From Candidatus Thiodiazotropha endoloripes (lineage in GTDB: Bacteria; Pseudomonadota; Gammaproteobacteria; Chromatiales; Chromatiaceae): a stretch of DNA of 64,000 nucleotides. The translations under genes and the position numbers were made by a program. Each line of letters opens with the position of its first letter. Position 1 is the first letter of the stretch. Positions 45,103 to 53,546 of the stretch are shown here, in pieces. The notes beneath the pieces are model-generated. The model worked only from the letters and a program-made list of their open reading frames with translations, did no database searches and was not told where the DNA came from. Where the stretch lies: contig NZ_LVJW01000006.1 of the NCBI RefSeq assembly GCF_001708965.1, forward strand, positions 1,591,970 to 1,655,969. The letters run 5' to 3'.

Positions 45103-45873
45103 ATGAAAAAACGTGTTTTGATTACCGGTGCTTCATCCGGGTTCGGTGAAGCTTGTGCACGCCGCTTCTCTGAGGCTGGTGATGATCTGGTGCTATGCGC
45201 CAGGCGAATGGATCGATTGCAGGCTCTGAGTGAGGAGCTCTCCGGCCAGTCTGAAGTGGTGATCCAGACCCTGGATGTGACCGATCCACAGGCGGTGGAA
45301 GGTTTCCTCGATGCGCTGCCGGAAGCGAGTCGGGAGATTGATGTGCTGGTCAATAATGCGGGATTGGCGTTGGGGTTGCAGCCCGCACACGAAGCGGACC
45401 TGCAGGATTGGCAGACAATGGTGGATACCAATATCAAGGGATTGATGCATATGACCCGGCTGATCCTGCCAGGTATGGTGCAGCGACGCCGGGGGCACAT
45501 TATCAATATCGGTTCGGTGGCCGGCAGCTGGCCCTATCCGGGTGGTAATGCCTATGGGGCGACCAAGGCGTTCGTGCAGCAGTTCAGCCGTGGTCTGAAG
45601 GCGGATCTGGTCGGCACCCCGCTGCGGGTAACCAATATCGAACCTGGGCTGGCAGAGACCGAGTTTTCCCTGGTGCGCATGAAAGGTGATGCGCAACAGG
45701 CTGCCGATGTCTATCAGGGTACCCAGCCTCTGACCGGGCCGGATATCGCTGAAATCGTCTACTGGGTCACGGCAGTGCCGCCCCATGTCAATATCAATGC
45801 CTTGGAAGTGATGCCCGTTTGTCAGGCGTGGAGTCCTTTTGCAGTTGACCGGACGCTGGGTGACGATCTTTGA
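45103..45873 (+). CDS. SDR family oxidoreductase (YdfG-like)
   Basis: A cytoplasmic protein of 256 residues. The classic SDR motifs are TGASSGFGEACARRF, VLVNNAGLALG, the catalytic Ser in IGSVAGSWPYPGGNAYGATKAF, with Tyr and Lys four residues apart (YGATK). The sequence resembles YdfG, an NADP-dependent 3-hydroxy acid/malonic semialdehyde reductase, in EPGLAETEF. The next gene starts on the stop codon. Confidence 0.9.
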   Translation: MKKRVLITGASSGFGEACARRFSEAGDDLVLCARRMDRLQALSEELSGQSEVVIQTLDVTDPQAVEGFLDALPEASREIDVLVNNAGLALGLQPAHEADLQDWQTMVDTNIKGLMHMTRLILPGMVQRRRGHIINIGSVAGSWPYPGGNAYGATKAFVQQFSRGLKADLVGTPLRVTNIEPGLAETEFSLVRMKGDAQQAADVYQGTQPLTGPDIAEIVYWVTAVPPHVNINALEVMPVCQAWSPFAVDRTLGDDL

Positions 45874-46373
45874 AGGCACTGATCAGCGCAGCAATCGAAC
45901 TCTGTCTGTTACGGCGGAGTCCCCAGGATCTTCCGGCTTCCTCCGTTCTGTTGTGGATTACCGCCATACTGAATCTGCTGGCCGGGGTCTTGATGTTGAT
46001 GGATGCGGATTCGAGTCCGGCAAAGGCGATTGGCCAGACCCTGTTCGAATTGGCTCTGATGATGAGTGCCTTGTACGCCGCTCTGCTGCTGAATGGGCGA
46101 CTGGAGCGATTCATCCAGTCGGCAACCGCGCTGATGATGTGTGGCTTTCTGCTGGGTATGTTGGCACTGCCTCTGATCGCCTGGGGTAAACAGAACCAGT
46201 CTGCAGAAGCCGGTATTCTGTTCCTGGTGGTATTTGCCTGGGGTGTGGTTGTGATCGGTCATATCCTCAGACACACCTTTGAGTTCTCGCTCAATGTTGG
46301 GATCGCCATCGCATTGCTCTATACCCTGCTTGCCGGTACTCTGGTGGCTCTGATCTTTCCGGTAACTGGCTGA
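45870..46373 (+). CDS. Polytopic membrane protein of unknown function
   Basis: A protein of 167 residues with five hydrophobic helices (about 23-42, 54-75, 84-104, 114-131 and 138-163). It starts with a TTG that overlaps the stop codon of the SDR gene (TTTGA), and its own stop overlaps the mpl ATG (TGATG), so all three genes are translated in a chain. No family was recognised with confidence. A Yip1-like membrane protein is a possibility. Confidence 0.7.
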   Translation: MKALISAAIELCLLRRSPQDLPASSVLLWITAILNLLAGVLMLMDADSSPAKAIGQTLFELALMMSALYAALLLNGRLERFIQSATALMMCGFLLGMLALPLIAWGKQNQSAEAGILFLVVFAWGVVVIGHILRHTFEFSLNVGIAIALLYTLLAGTLVALIFPVTG

Positions 46374-47728
46374 TGCATCTACATATCCTTGGAATCTGCG
46401 GGACCTTCATGGGGGGCATCGCACTATTGGCGAGGGCGCTTGGCCATCAGGTCAGTGGTTCCGATGCCAATGTCTATCCGCCGATGAGCACCCAGCTGGA
46501 ACAGGCTGGCATCAAACTGATGGAGGGGTTCGAAGCGGAACAGTTGCAGCCGGCGCCGGATGTGGTGGTCGTGGGCAATGCCATGTCACGGGGAAATCCG
46601 GCGGTGGAGTATATGCTCGATCAGGGCCTGGTCTATACCTCCGGGCCCCAGTGGCTGGCCGAACATGTGTTGCAGGATCGCTGGGTGCTGGCTGTTGCGG
46701 GTACCCATGGTAAAACCAGTACCTCCAGCCTGCTCGCCTGGATTCTGCAGGAGGCGGGGCTGGAGCCCGGCTTTCTGATTGGCGGCGTACCGGAGAATTT
46801 CGGCGTCTCCGCACGCCTGGGAAACCCCCCCTTCTTCGTGGTCGAGGCGGATGAGTACGATACCGCTTTTTTCGACAAACGCTCGAAGTTTGTCCACTAC
46901 AGATCCCGAACCCTGGTGCTGAACAACCTGGAGTTCGATCATGCGGATATCTTCGATGATCTGGCAATGATTCAACGTCAGTTTCACCATCTGGTGAGGA
47001 CTGTCCCTGCCCAGGGTCTGATTATCTGCCCGAGTCGTGATCAAGCCCTGGACGAGGTGATCGGGATGGGCGCCTGGACACCGATTGAACGCTTTGACCC
47101 GATCGAAGAGACGGATTGGCATGGGGTCAATGCGACGCCGGATGGACAGGCTTTCGATGTGGTTTGCGATAACAAGCCACAGGGTCGTGTCGAATGGGAT
47201 CTGCTGGGTCAGCATAATCTGGCCAATGCCCTGGCGGCGATTGCTGCAGCCCGTCATGCCGGGGTTCCTCCCAGTGTCTCGATAGCAGCGCTGTCGAGTT
47301 TCAAGAACGTTAAACGGCGCATGGAACTGCGTGGAGAGGTGGCCGGTATCAGGGTCTATGATGACTTCGCACACCATCCCACCGCCATCGAGACCACCTT
47401 GGACGGTTTGCGTAAACGGGTTGGTGAGGCACGCATCATTGCGCTGCTTGAGCCCCGCTCAAACACCATGAAGCAGGATATCCATACCGGGCGTCTGAGT
47501 GGTTCACTCGAAGCGGCTGACCGAATTCTGCTGTTTGCCCCACAGGATCTGCAGTGGGATGCCGCTGCCGTGATGGCCCCGCTGGGTGACCGGGCAGAGG
47601 TGTTTCAGACAACCCAGGGGATGGTTGAGCGGGTAAAGGCGATGGCTGAACCGGGTGACCATGTCCTGGTGATGAGTAATGGCGGATTCGAAGCGATTCA
47701 TCAACGCTTGCTGGATGCTTTACAATAG
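46373..47728 (+). CDS. mpl: UDP-N-acetylmuramate:murein tripeptide ligase Mpl
   Basis: A Mur-ligase of 451 residues that recycles the tripeptide L-Ala-D-Glu-mesoDAP from cell-wall turnover onto UDP-MurNAc. Motifs are HILGICGTFMGGIALLARALG (nucleotide-binding N-terminus), the P-loop AGTHGKTSTSS, VVEADEYDTAFFDKRSKF (typical of Mpl rather than MurC), NNLEFDHADIF and YDDFAHHPTAIETTL. The length is normal. The UbiX gene follows directly. Confidence 0.97.
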   Translation: MHLHILGICGTFMGGIALLARALGHQVSGSDANVYPPMSTQLEQAGIKLMEGFEAEQLQPAPDVVVVGNAMSRGNPAVEYMLDQGLVYTSGPQWLAEHVLQDRWVLAVAGTHGKTSTSSLLAWILQEAGLEPGFLIGGVPENFGVSARLGNPPFFVVEADEYDTAFFDKRSKFVHYRSRTLVLNNLEFDHADIFDDLAMIQRQFHHLVRTVPAQGLIICPSRDQALDEVIGMGAWTPIERFDPIEETDWHGVNATPDGQAFDVVCDNKPQGRVEWDLLGQHNLANALAAIAAARHAGVPPSVSIAALSSFKNVKRRMELRGEVAGIRVYDDFAHHPTAIETTLDGLRKRVGEARIIALLEPRSNTMKQDIHTGRLSGSLEAADRILLFAPQDLQWDAAAVMAPLGDRAEVFQTTQGMVERVKAMAEPGDHVLVMSNGGFEAIHQRLLDALQ

Positions 47729-47733
47729 TGTCT

Positions 47734-48345
47734 ATGAGTATCGAGACCAATCCTATTGCGGTGGCGATTACCGGGGCGTCCGGCAGTGCCTATGCGCTGC
47801 GCCTTATCGAATCCCTGCTGCAGGCGGGTGAGCCACTCTATCTGATGGTCAGTCAGGCCGCGCAAGTGGTGTTGCGAATGGAGTCCGGCCTGGAGTTGCC
47901 TTCCCAGCCTGCAGAGATTCAGAGAATACTCTGTGAGCGATTCAATGCCACAGCGGAACAGCTGCAGGTGTTTGGTCGACAGCAGTGGATGGCGCCGGTA
48001 GCCAGTGGCTCCAATCCTCCCAGGGCGATGGTGGTCTGTCCCTGCACCGTGGGAGCCCTCTCCGCGATTGCCTGTGGCGCCAGCAACGATCTGATGGAAC
48101 GGGCGGCCGATGTGGTGCTGAAAGAGCGACGTAAATTGATTCTGGTGGTCAGGGAGACCCCCTTTTCAGAGATCCATCTGGAAAATATGCTGAAACTGAG
48201 TCGTATGGGGGCGGTGATCATGCCGGCCAATCCAGGCTTCTACCATAATCCGCAACGTGTTGAGGATATCGTTGACTTCATGGTGTCACGCATTCTCGAT
48301 CAGCTGGGTGTGGAGAACCGCCTCTCCCCGAGATGGGGAGAGTAG
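47734..48345 (+). CDS. ubiX: Flavin prenyltransferase UbiX
   Basis: An enzyme of 203 residues that attaches a dimethylallyl group to FMN, making the cofactor for UbiD decarboxylase in ubiquinone synthesis. Motifs are ITGASGSAYALRL, WMAPVASGSNPPRAMVVCPCTVGALSAIACGASNDL, KERRKLILVVRETPFSEIHLENM and PGFYHNPQ. A GTG at 47728 overlapping the mpl stop (TAGTG) could be the start in place of the ATG at 47734. It may be co-transcribed with mpl. Confidence 0.96.
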   Translation: MSIETNPIAVAITGASGSAYALRLIESLLQAGEPLYLMVSQAAQVVLRMESGLELPSQPAEIQRILCERFNATAEQLQVFGRQQWMAPVASGSNPPRAMVVCPCTVGALSAIACGASNDLMERAADVVLKERRKLILVVRETPFSEIHLENMLKLSRMGAVIMPANPGFYHNPQRVEDIVDFMVSRILDQLGVENRLSPRWGE

Positions 48346-48351
48346 CGGGGA

Positions 48352-48660
48352 TTACTGAGCTTTCAGGTAAGCGGCAATCTGCTCAGCCTGGGCTTGACTG
48401 ATGTTGGGGAATGCGGGCATCAGTTGACCGCCATTGATGATCTTCGCAGAGATCTCCTCCGGGCTTGCCTCACTGTCTGCGAGTTTGAGGAGCAGTCCGA
48501 ACTTGCCCTGACCATTCTCACCATGGCAGCTTGCACAGGCGTTGGCATAGATATCCATGCCATCCATGCCGGTGATGGGTTTGAAATCGTTCGAGTCACT
48601 GCATCCGCTGAGCGACAGGGCCAGTAGGCTGACACCTGACAGGTAAGTCGTTTTCTTCAT
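48352..48660 (-). CDS. Monohaem cytochrome c lipoprotein
   Basis: A protein of 102 residues. The signal sequence ends in the lipobox LSGC (Cys20). A class I cytochrome domain follows with CASCH (Cys42, Cys45, His46), G.GQGKFG and a probable Met ligand in GQLMPAFPN. It is anchored in a membrane facing the periplasm and likely passes electrons between a donor and a terminal enzyme. It converges with ubiX (6 nt between the stops) and has no operon partner. Confidence 0.92.
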   Translation of the reverse strand: MKKTTYLSGVSLLALSLSGCSDSNDFKPITGMDGMDIYANACASCHGENGQGKFGLLLKLADSEASPEEISAKIINGGQLMPAFPNISQAQAEQIAAYLKAQ

Positions 48661-49164
48661 CTTGAAACCTCTGAATCAAATAAGCGCTGTTCTGCTACAT
48701 TCATGTTTGGCTGAGCCATTAAATTATTATTAACCCGACTGTTTATAAGTTTGTGTAAGCAGCCGACGGCGCAGATAGTACTTTTTTTCAACTGCCAGGG
48801 ATAGGCTGGGGCTGCTTCAGGGGCGAGTGGTTTAAGGATTCAGTGAATAGGGTCAAACATTTCGCATTGGTTACAATTTTGTCATCCCAGTAGAGTGCTT
48901 CGACGACTGAAAGAGACGTTATGTTGTGCAGGATCAGTAATTGGTGGGGCATGGCCCCACCAAATACGCTTTGAATAAACACAATGAAGCGCCTTGGTGC
49001 TTACTGAGCCACGATCCGTTTTAATGTTGATGGTCGGGTTAGTAATCAGGTGAAGCATCGCCATGCTCATCGAATAAGCGCAGACGCACTGATTTTTCCG
49101 GACAGCTTTGTCATCTCACGTAGAGTGTTTCGACGACTGAAAGAGACGTTTATGTTGTTCAGGA
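48661..49164. other. Intergenic region with direct repeat and hairpin
   Basis: No gene is seen in this 504-bp stretch between two minus-strand genes. It contains the first copy of a roughly 60-bp direct repeat and a perfect hairpin, both listed separately. The promoter for the lipoprotein cytochrome lies in the AT-rich part at 48690-48760. Confidence 0.6.
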
Positions 49165-49167
49165 TCA
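48878..49167. repeat. Pair of ~60-bp direct repeats 229 bp apart
   Basis: Copy one at 48878-48937 and copy two at 49107-49167 share TTTGTCATC..., GTAGAGTG.TTCGACGACTGAAAGAGACG and TATGTTGT.CAGGATCAG, differing at a handful of positions. The second copy ends exactly on the stop codon of the diguanylate cyclase gene. The first copy therefore looks like the surviving 3' flank of a second, deleted gene copy. Confidence 0.85.
48941..48963. terminator. Perfect hairpin next to repeat copy one
   Basis: TTGGTGGGGC and GCCCCACCAA form a 10-bp stem with an ATG loop. It starts 4 nt after repeat copy one. In minus-strand orientation it could be the terminator of the diguanylate cyclase transcript, but no T run follows. 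Confidence 0.5.
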
Positions 49168-51504
49168 GAAGACCGTGCTGCGGTTGCGTCCCTTCTGCTT
49201 GGATTCGTAGAGGGCGCTGTCAACCCTTTTCAGCAGGGAGTGAATGTTGTCTGAGGGCCTGACCACACTGGCGCCAAAGCTGGCCGTGATAGAGCCGACC
49301 CCTTCATGTTCATACTGTTGTACGGCATTGCGCAGGGATTCAACCAGGGATCTCAGCTCTTTGGTGTCGATTAACGGTGCGATGATCATAAACTCTTCAC
49401 CACCCCAACGGGCCAGAACATCGGATTTACGAATTCTCCCGTTTAAAAGATCAACGGTGTTTATTAATACCTTGTCCCCCATGTCGTGGCCGTATGTGTC
49501 GTTGATCTTTTTGAAGTGGTCCAGATCGAACATGATCAAGCCGAAACGGTTGTTGGTCAGGCTGGCCCAGGCGATCTGATTTTTCAGCTCTTCATCGAAT
49601 TTCATGCGATTGTAGATCTGGGTCAGCCGGTCTGTTTCAGCGATGTGCTGCAGTTGCTTCTCCATCTCCACCGTCTCGGTGATATCCCGATGCGACTCGA
49701 TGATCTGAACGATATTTTCTCCACTGTCATCGAATATGGGGGTGGCCCGGACATCCACATGGATGATGTTGCCCTGATGGTCATAGTGTTTATGGACCAC
49801 CGATACGGCGGTTCTCTTCTCCATGATCTGCTTGATTGGGCAGGGATCCAACTGGCCTCTGCACGGATTACTGCGCTTGTGCGAAAGGCGATAGCAGGTT
49901 ATCTCGGGATCAATGGCTTGACCATTGTTATAAAGATCGAGTGCCGACTGATTGATTAGTTTCAGTTCGTGGCTGTCGATGTCGATGACCATGGTTGGAT
50001 CGGGTATGGTGTCGACCACTTTCTGGATATAGTCCCGGGATTGGGTAAGGCGCTCCTCTGCCTCTTTCAGTGGGGTGACATCATTGATATGGACATAGAA
50101 GCCGGTCAATTTTCCCAGTTTGTCGCGGATCGCATGGACTGTTTCCTGTATCCATCGACTTCGCTTGTTGCGCCCGACAATCAGGTAGGGGGAGTGGCTG
50201 AATGAATTCGATCCTTTGTTCTCGGCCTCCAACGTCTCCTGAGTATATTTTTCCAGGTAGCGACTGTCGATCATGCTGGAGTAAGTGACCTTGCCTGACG
50301 CGAAGTAATCGGCATCGTAATCGAGTAACTCTTCGATATTGGATGAGATAAACTCAATCGGCCAGCCGATTTCATTGCGTAACTTGGCGATGACGCCGGG
50401 ACTGTTCAGAAAAAGTTCGTGTTCATAGGATATATTGCGATTCAACTCCTGAATCTGTCGCTCATGAGCCTGCCGTTTTTCCCTGTGCCACAAAGCCACG
50501 CCCAGTATGATTGCAAACAGGAAGAAGCTCAACAGCAGCAGTGGTATGGTTTTAGAGAGCTCTCTCCAGAGTTTTACCTCGATCAGTTGATTGGGAACAT
50601 GCAGCATCAACCACAAGCAGCTGTTACATTTTGATGCAGCTTCGTTGTTCCCGGATGGATCGATCTGATTGTAGGTATAGAGACCCATTTGATTGAGCAG
50701 TTGGCCCTGCTTGTTGTTCTGGGTGGCTTGCCAGGCAGTCTCGTGCTCCAGGGAGACTCTTGACTGCGGGCTGTCGGGAAACATGAATCCCCAGTCATTG
50801 GCGGCATTGGGGCTGACCAGGCTATACCCCTGCCAGTTGAGCAGCAAAGCATGCCCCGAATAGCTGGCGGTAACACGGCGAAACTTATCCAGCAGATTTT
50901 TTGCAAGATAGTTGATGATGATCACCCCGTCAGGCTGGCCGTCATGGCGGTTGACCCGGGTACTGAAGCGGATTGTTGGTTTCAGCGGCAGTTCGATCTG
51001 TTTCCTTTCTATGTTCAGATCGAGTAGTGAGTTCCAGATCTCTCCGCTGGGGGTGTTGATGGCCTCGATGAAGTAGTAGCGATGGCGTTTCGACTGCAAT
51101 TTCTGCTCGGGTGTGGCGGCCGCTTTTTGATTGCTGTAGTTGATCCTTATGGTCTCCTGCCCCTGATCGTCGAGAAAACGAATCTGATCATATCGCGCTC
51201 TCTGTTCCGCTACGGATATCCATAACTCCTGCAGCTCATTGATCACATTTCTGGGTTTGATGAGGCTATCCAGTTGATGCAGTTTGTAGTGCTCTGTCAG
51301 CAGTTTCAGGTCTGAGTGAATTTCCGCAAATGACAAGTTGAGTTGGTCTCTCACCTGGCCGGCGAGAATATTGGATTCAAGCTTTAACTCACTTGTTACC
51401 CGGTCCATGGTCTGATTGTGGATCATCCAGAAGGTCAGACTGGTCAAAACGCCCAATGGAATAAGAAACAGAAGATAGTAGCGGATGAATCTGCCGATGT
51501 TCAT
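49165..51504 (-). CDS. Membrane-bound dCache-PAS-PAS diguanylate cyclase
   Basis: A protein of 779 residues. The N-terminal membrane helix (about 9-28) is followed by a periplasmic Cache-type sensor (about 30-310), a second helix (about 315-335, LLLLSFFLFAIILG), PAS regions at about 360-490 and 490-610, and a GGDEF domain (DRLTQIYNRMKF to C-terminus) with intact WGGEEFM near 699. It should synthesise c-di-GMP in response to a periplasmic ligand. A Cys-rich HKRSNPCRGQLDPCPIKQI segment in the second PAS could bind a metal or cofactor. Its ATG overlaps the stop of the upstream sensor gene (ATGA), so both are co-translated. Confidence 0.92.
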   Translation of the reverse strand: MNIGRFIRYYLLFLIPLGVLTSLTFWMIHNQTMDRVTSELKLESNILAGQVRDQLNLSFAEIHSDLKLLTEHYKLHQLDSLIKPRNVINELQELWISVAEQRARYDQIRFLDDQGQETIRINYSNQKAAATPEQKLQSKRHRYYFIEAINTPSGEIWNSLLDLNIERKQIELPLKPTIRFSTRVNRHDGQPDGVIIINYLAKNLLDKFRRVTASYSGHALLLNWQGYSLVSPNAANDWGFMFPDSPQSRVSLEHETAWQATQNNKQGQLLNQMGLYTYNQIDPSGNNEAASKCNSCLWLMLHVPNQLIEVKLWRELSKTIPLLLLSFFLFAIILGVALWHREKRQAHERQIQELNRNISYEHELFLNSPGVIAKLRNEIGWPIEFISSNIEELLDYDADYFASGKVTYSSMIDSRYLEKYTQETLEAENKGSNSFSHSPYLIVGRNKRSRWIQETVHAIRDKLGKLTGFYVHINDVTPLKEAEERLTQSRDYIQKVVDTIPDPTMVIDIDSHELKLINQSALDLYNNGQAIDPEITCYRLSHKRSNPCRGQLDPCPIKQIMEKRTAVSVVHKHYDHQGNIIHVDVRATPIFDDSGENIVQIIESHRDITETVEMEKQLQHIAETDRLTQIYNRMKFDEELKNQIAWASLTNNRFGLIMFDLDHFKKINDTYGHDMGDKVLINTVDLLNGRIRKSDVLARWGGEEFMIIAPLIDTKELRSLVESLRNAVQQYEHEGVGSITASFGASVVRPSDNIHSLLKRVDSALYESKQKGRNRSTVF

Positions 51505-53324
51505 GGGGCCGTTTGAGGCGATTCGGATTGTGGCTGATCAGAGGTCACTGCATGAAGAACGATGACTGCACCGTCTACCATATCACCCTTCATGATCGGT
51601 GTGCTGGTATACTCAATCTGCAGTGGATTGCCATCCTTGTTCCAAATGGTGTCCCGTTCTCCATGACGGGTCTCCCCACTCTTCAACACATCCAGAATCG
51701 GTGAATGGCCGGAAATTGTATCTATGTTGCCCTCACTGGCGTGGTTACCCAGGCTGCGACTCTCTTCGCCGATCATCTCTGCGACTTCGTATCCCAACAG
51801 TTCCGCAGCCGCCGGATTGACGAATGTATACCTGGCTTCACTATCGAGGCCGATGATGCCGTCGCCGGCGATATTGAGGATCAGCTCTTTCTGCTGTTGA
51901 GCGAGATGACTTTCGGCTTCGAGCTTTTTGTATTGATCGATGTCATCGATTACGGCGACCAGATAATCGACTTGTTTATTGGCATCCGGTTTTGTGGAGA
52001 GGGAGAGCTGGATCCATTTTTTTTGCCCATTTGAGCAGTTGATGCGCAGCTGTAACGACGTGCTGGAGAGCTTGTTTTTGCAGAGTTGATCAATTGCTTT
52101 GATGCAGGTCGGAAGATCGCTGCTGTAGAGGATGTCTTTCAGATTGATATCCTGCAGCAGCTGCTTGTCGAGTGAAATGATATCGCAGAGTTTCTGATTC
52201 ATCTGCAAAAAACGCCCGGATGGGGTGACATGGGCTAATCCTACCGCGGCTTTTTCAAATGTGGCCAACTGGGCTTCGCGGCTGAGTTCCAGGGTCGTTC
52301 TGTGTTCGGACAAGCTGCGGTTGAGGCGGATGATCCTGAAGCTGAGAGCGGCAATGGATAGCAGTACGATCAGTGTCAGCAGGTACCAATGCCAATGTTG
52401 AAGCAGGCTTTTGAAGAATTTTTCATCGATCTGCATGTCATAGGGCGGCAGTGCTAACAGCCTTAGCAGATCGTCAACCGGCTGATAGTTTTCCGGGATG
52501 GTCCAGCCGAGTATGTTGGCATCGGTTGTCGCCGGATGATCCTCCGGCATGCTTAGCAGTGTAATGGCAACCTTGCGCGCCAATTCCAAAGGGGTGTGCG
52601 ACAGCATCGCCAATGGCCACTCCGGGTATAGGGGCGTACTGATCCGATAGGGAAAGTGGTTGAATTTCTTGGGCGAAAGTACCCGGAGGCTGGTGATATC
52701 CAACAGGCCCTCATTGGACATCCTCTCAAGGGTATCCGTCCTGACAATGCCCGCATCGGCTTTGCGCTGCTGAATTGCGTTGACTACCGCATCATGGGTA
52801 TTGAGGAACATCAGGGAGGCGAAGTCCCAGCGGTCCAGGTCAGCGTACAGCAGTTCACGTTGGGCCATATTCCAGCCGCCTAACGAAGTGGGATGTACGG
52901 CGGCAACCCGATGGTTTTTCAGGTCGGTCAGGTTCTGGATCTCTGGATTGTCGGCCAGGGTGAAAATCACGCTGCCGAATTTGGAGCTGCCAGTCTCGGA
53001 TGAGAGTTCATTAACCAGTGTGAGGATACGTCGTGCGCCATAGCTGACGGACAGATCGACGTAGATCCCGGAGTTGACGATGACAAAATCGACCAGTCGG
53101 TTTTTAACGATGATCGGAATATCGTCAAAACCCATCGGTATGATGGTAAATTTATACTCGGGCAGTTGTTCCGACAGGTAGGCAGCGGTCGCATCCCAGC
53201 GTTGATGGCTTTTTTCATAGCCGCGTTTCGCCAGCACCCCGATGTTTACCTCGGTAGCATCAGCCCAAGCATTGGAACTGATGATCAGCAGGCAAAACAG
53301 TAGGCTCAGTGACCTGATCGCCAT
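51501..53324 (-). CDS. PhnD-type periplasmic binding domain fused to PAS sensor module
   Basis: A protein of about 607 residues. After a signal (cleavage near NAWA), a PhnD/phosphonate-type substrate-binding domain spans about 25-290 (EVNIGVLAKRGYEKSHQRW, VAAVHPTSLGGWNMAQ). One membrane helix lies at about 311-330 (WYLLTLIVLLSIAALSFRI), then two PAS domains (about 345-460 and 475-600). No kinase, GGDEF or other output domain follows. The downstream cyclase gene overlaps by four bases and probably supplies the output. The start is uncertain: ATG at 53324 fits the signal sequence; a TTG at 53378 extends it. PhnD-type sensors are often fused to histidine kinases; not so here. Confidence 0.85.
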   Translation of the reverse strand: MAIRSLSLLFCLLIISSNAWADATEVNIGVLAKRGYEKSHQRWDATAAYLSEQLPEYKFTIIPMGFDDIPIIVKNRLVDFVIVNSGIYVDLSVSYGARRILTLVNELSSETGSSKFGSVIFTLADNPEIQNLTDLKNHRVAAVHPTSLGGWNMAQRELLYADLDRWDFASLMFLNTHDAVVNAIQQRKADAGIVRTDTLERMSNEGLLDITSLRVLSPKKFNHFPYRISTPLYPEWPLAMLSHTPLELARKVAITLLSMPEDHPATTDANILGWTIPENYQPVDDLLRLLALPPYDMQIDEKFFKSLLQHWHWYLLTLIVLLSIAALSFRIIRLNRSLSEHRTTLELSREAQLATFEKAAVGLAHVTPSGRFLQMNQKLCDIISLDKQLLQDINLKDILYSSDLPTCIKAIDQLCKNKLSSTSLQLRINCSNGQKKWIQLSLSTKPDANKQVDYLVAVIDDIDQYKKLEAESHLAQQQKELILNIAGDGIIGLDSEARYTFVNPAAAELLGYEVAEMIGEESRSLGNHASEGNIDTISGHSPILDVLKSGETRHGERDTIWNKDGNPLQIEYTSTPIMKGDMVDGAVIVLHAVTSDQPQSESPQTAP

Positions 53325-53546
53325 GGCTAGTTTGGTTGTGGATAAAGCAGGGATCACACTATTGCCTACGCTCAACAATCTTTAATTGAATTATAGTTCT
53401 TCCGGACTCTCTACTTAAGCGGCAGCTCTGCAGCTGGCTTTAATCACCGGGGTAGAGGGGGTTGCTTGGTTTGAGATTGTGAAATTCTTTAAATTCATAT
53501 GGTTGCAGTTAAATGGCCATGGCGTTCTCGGGTGATCTGAAGTCTG

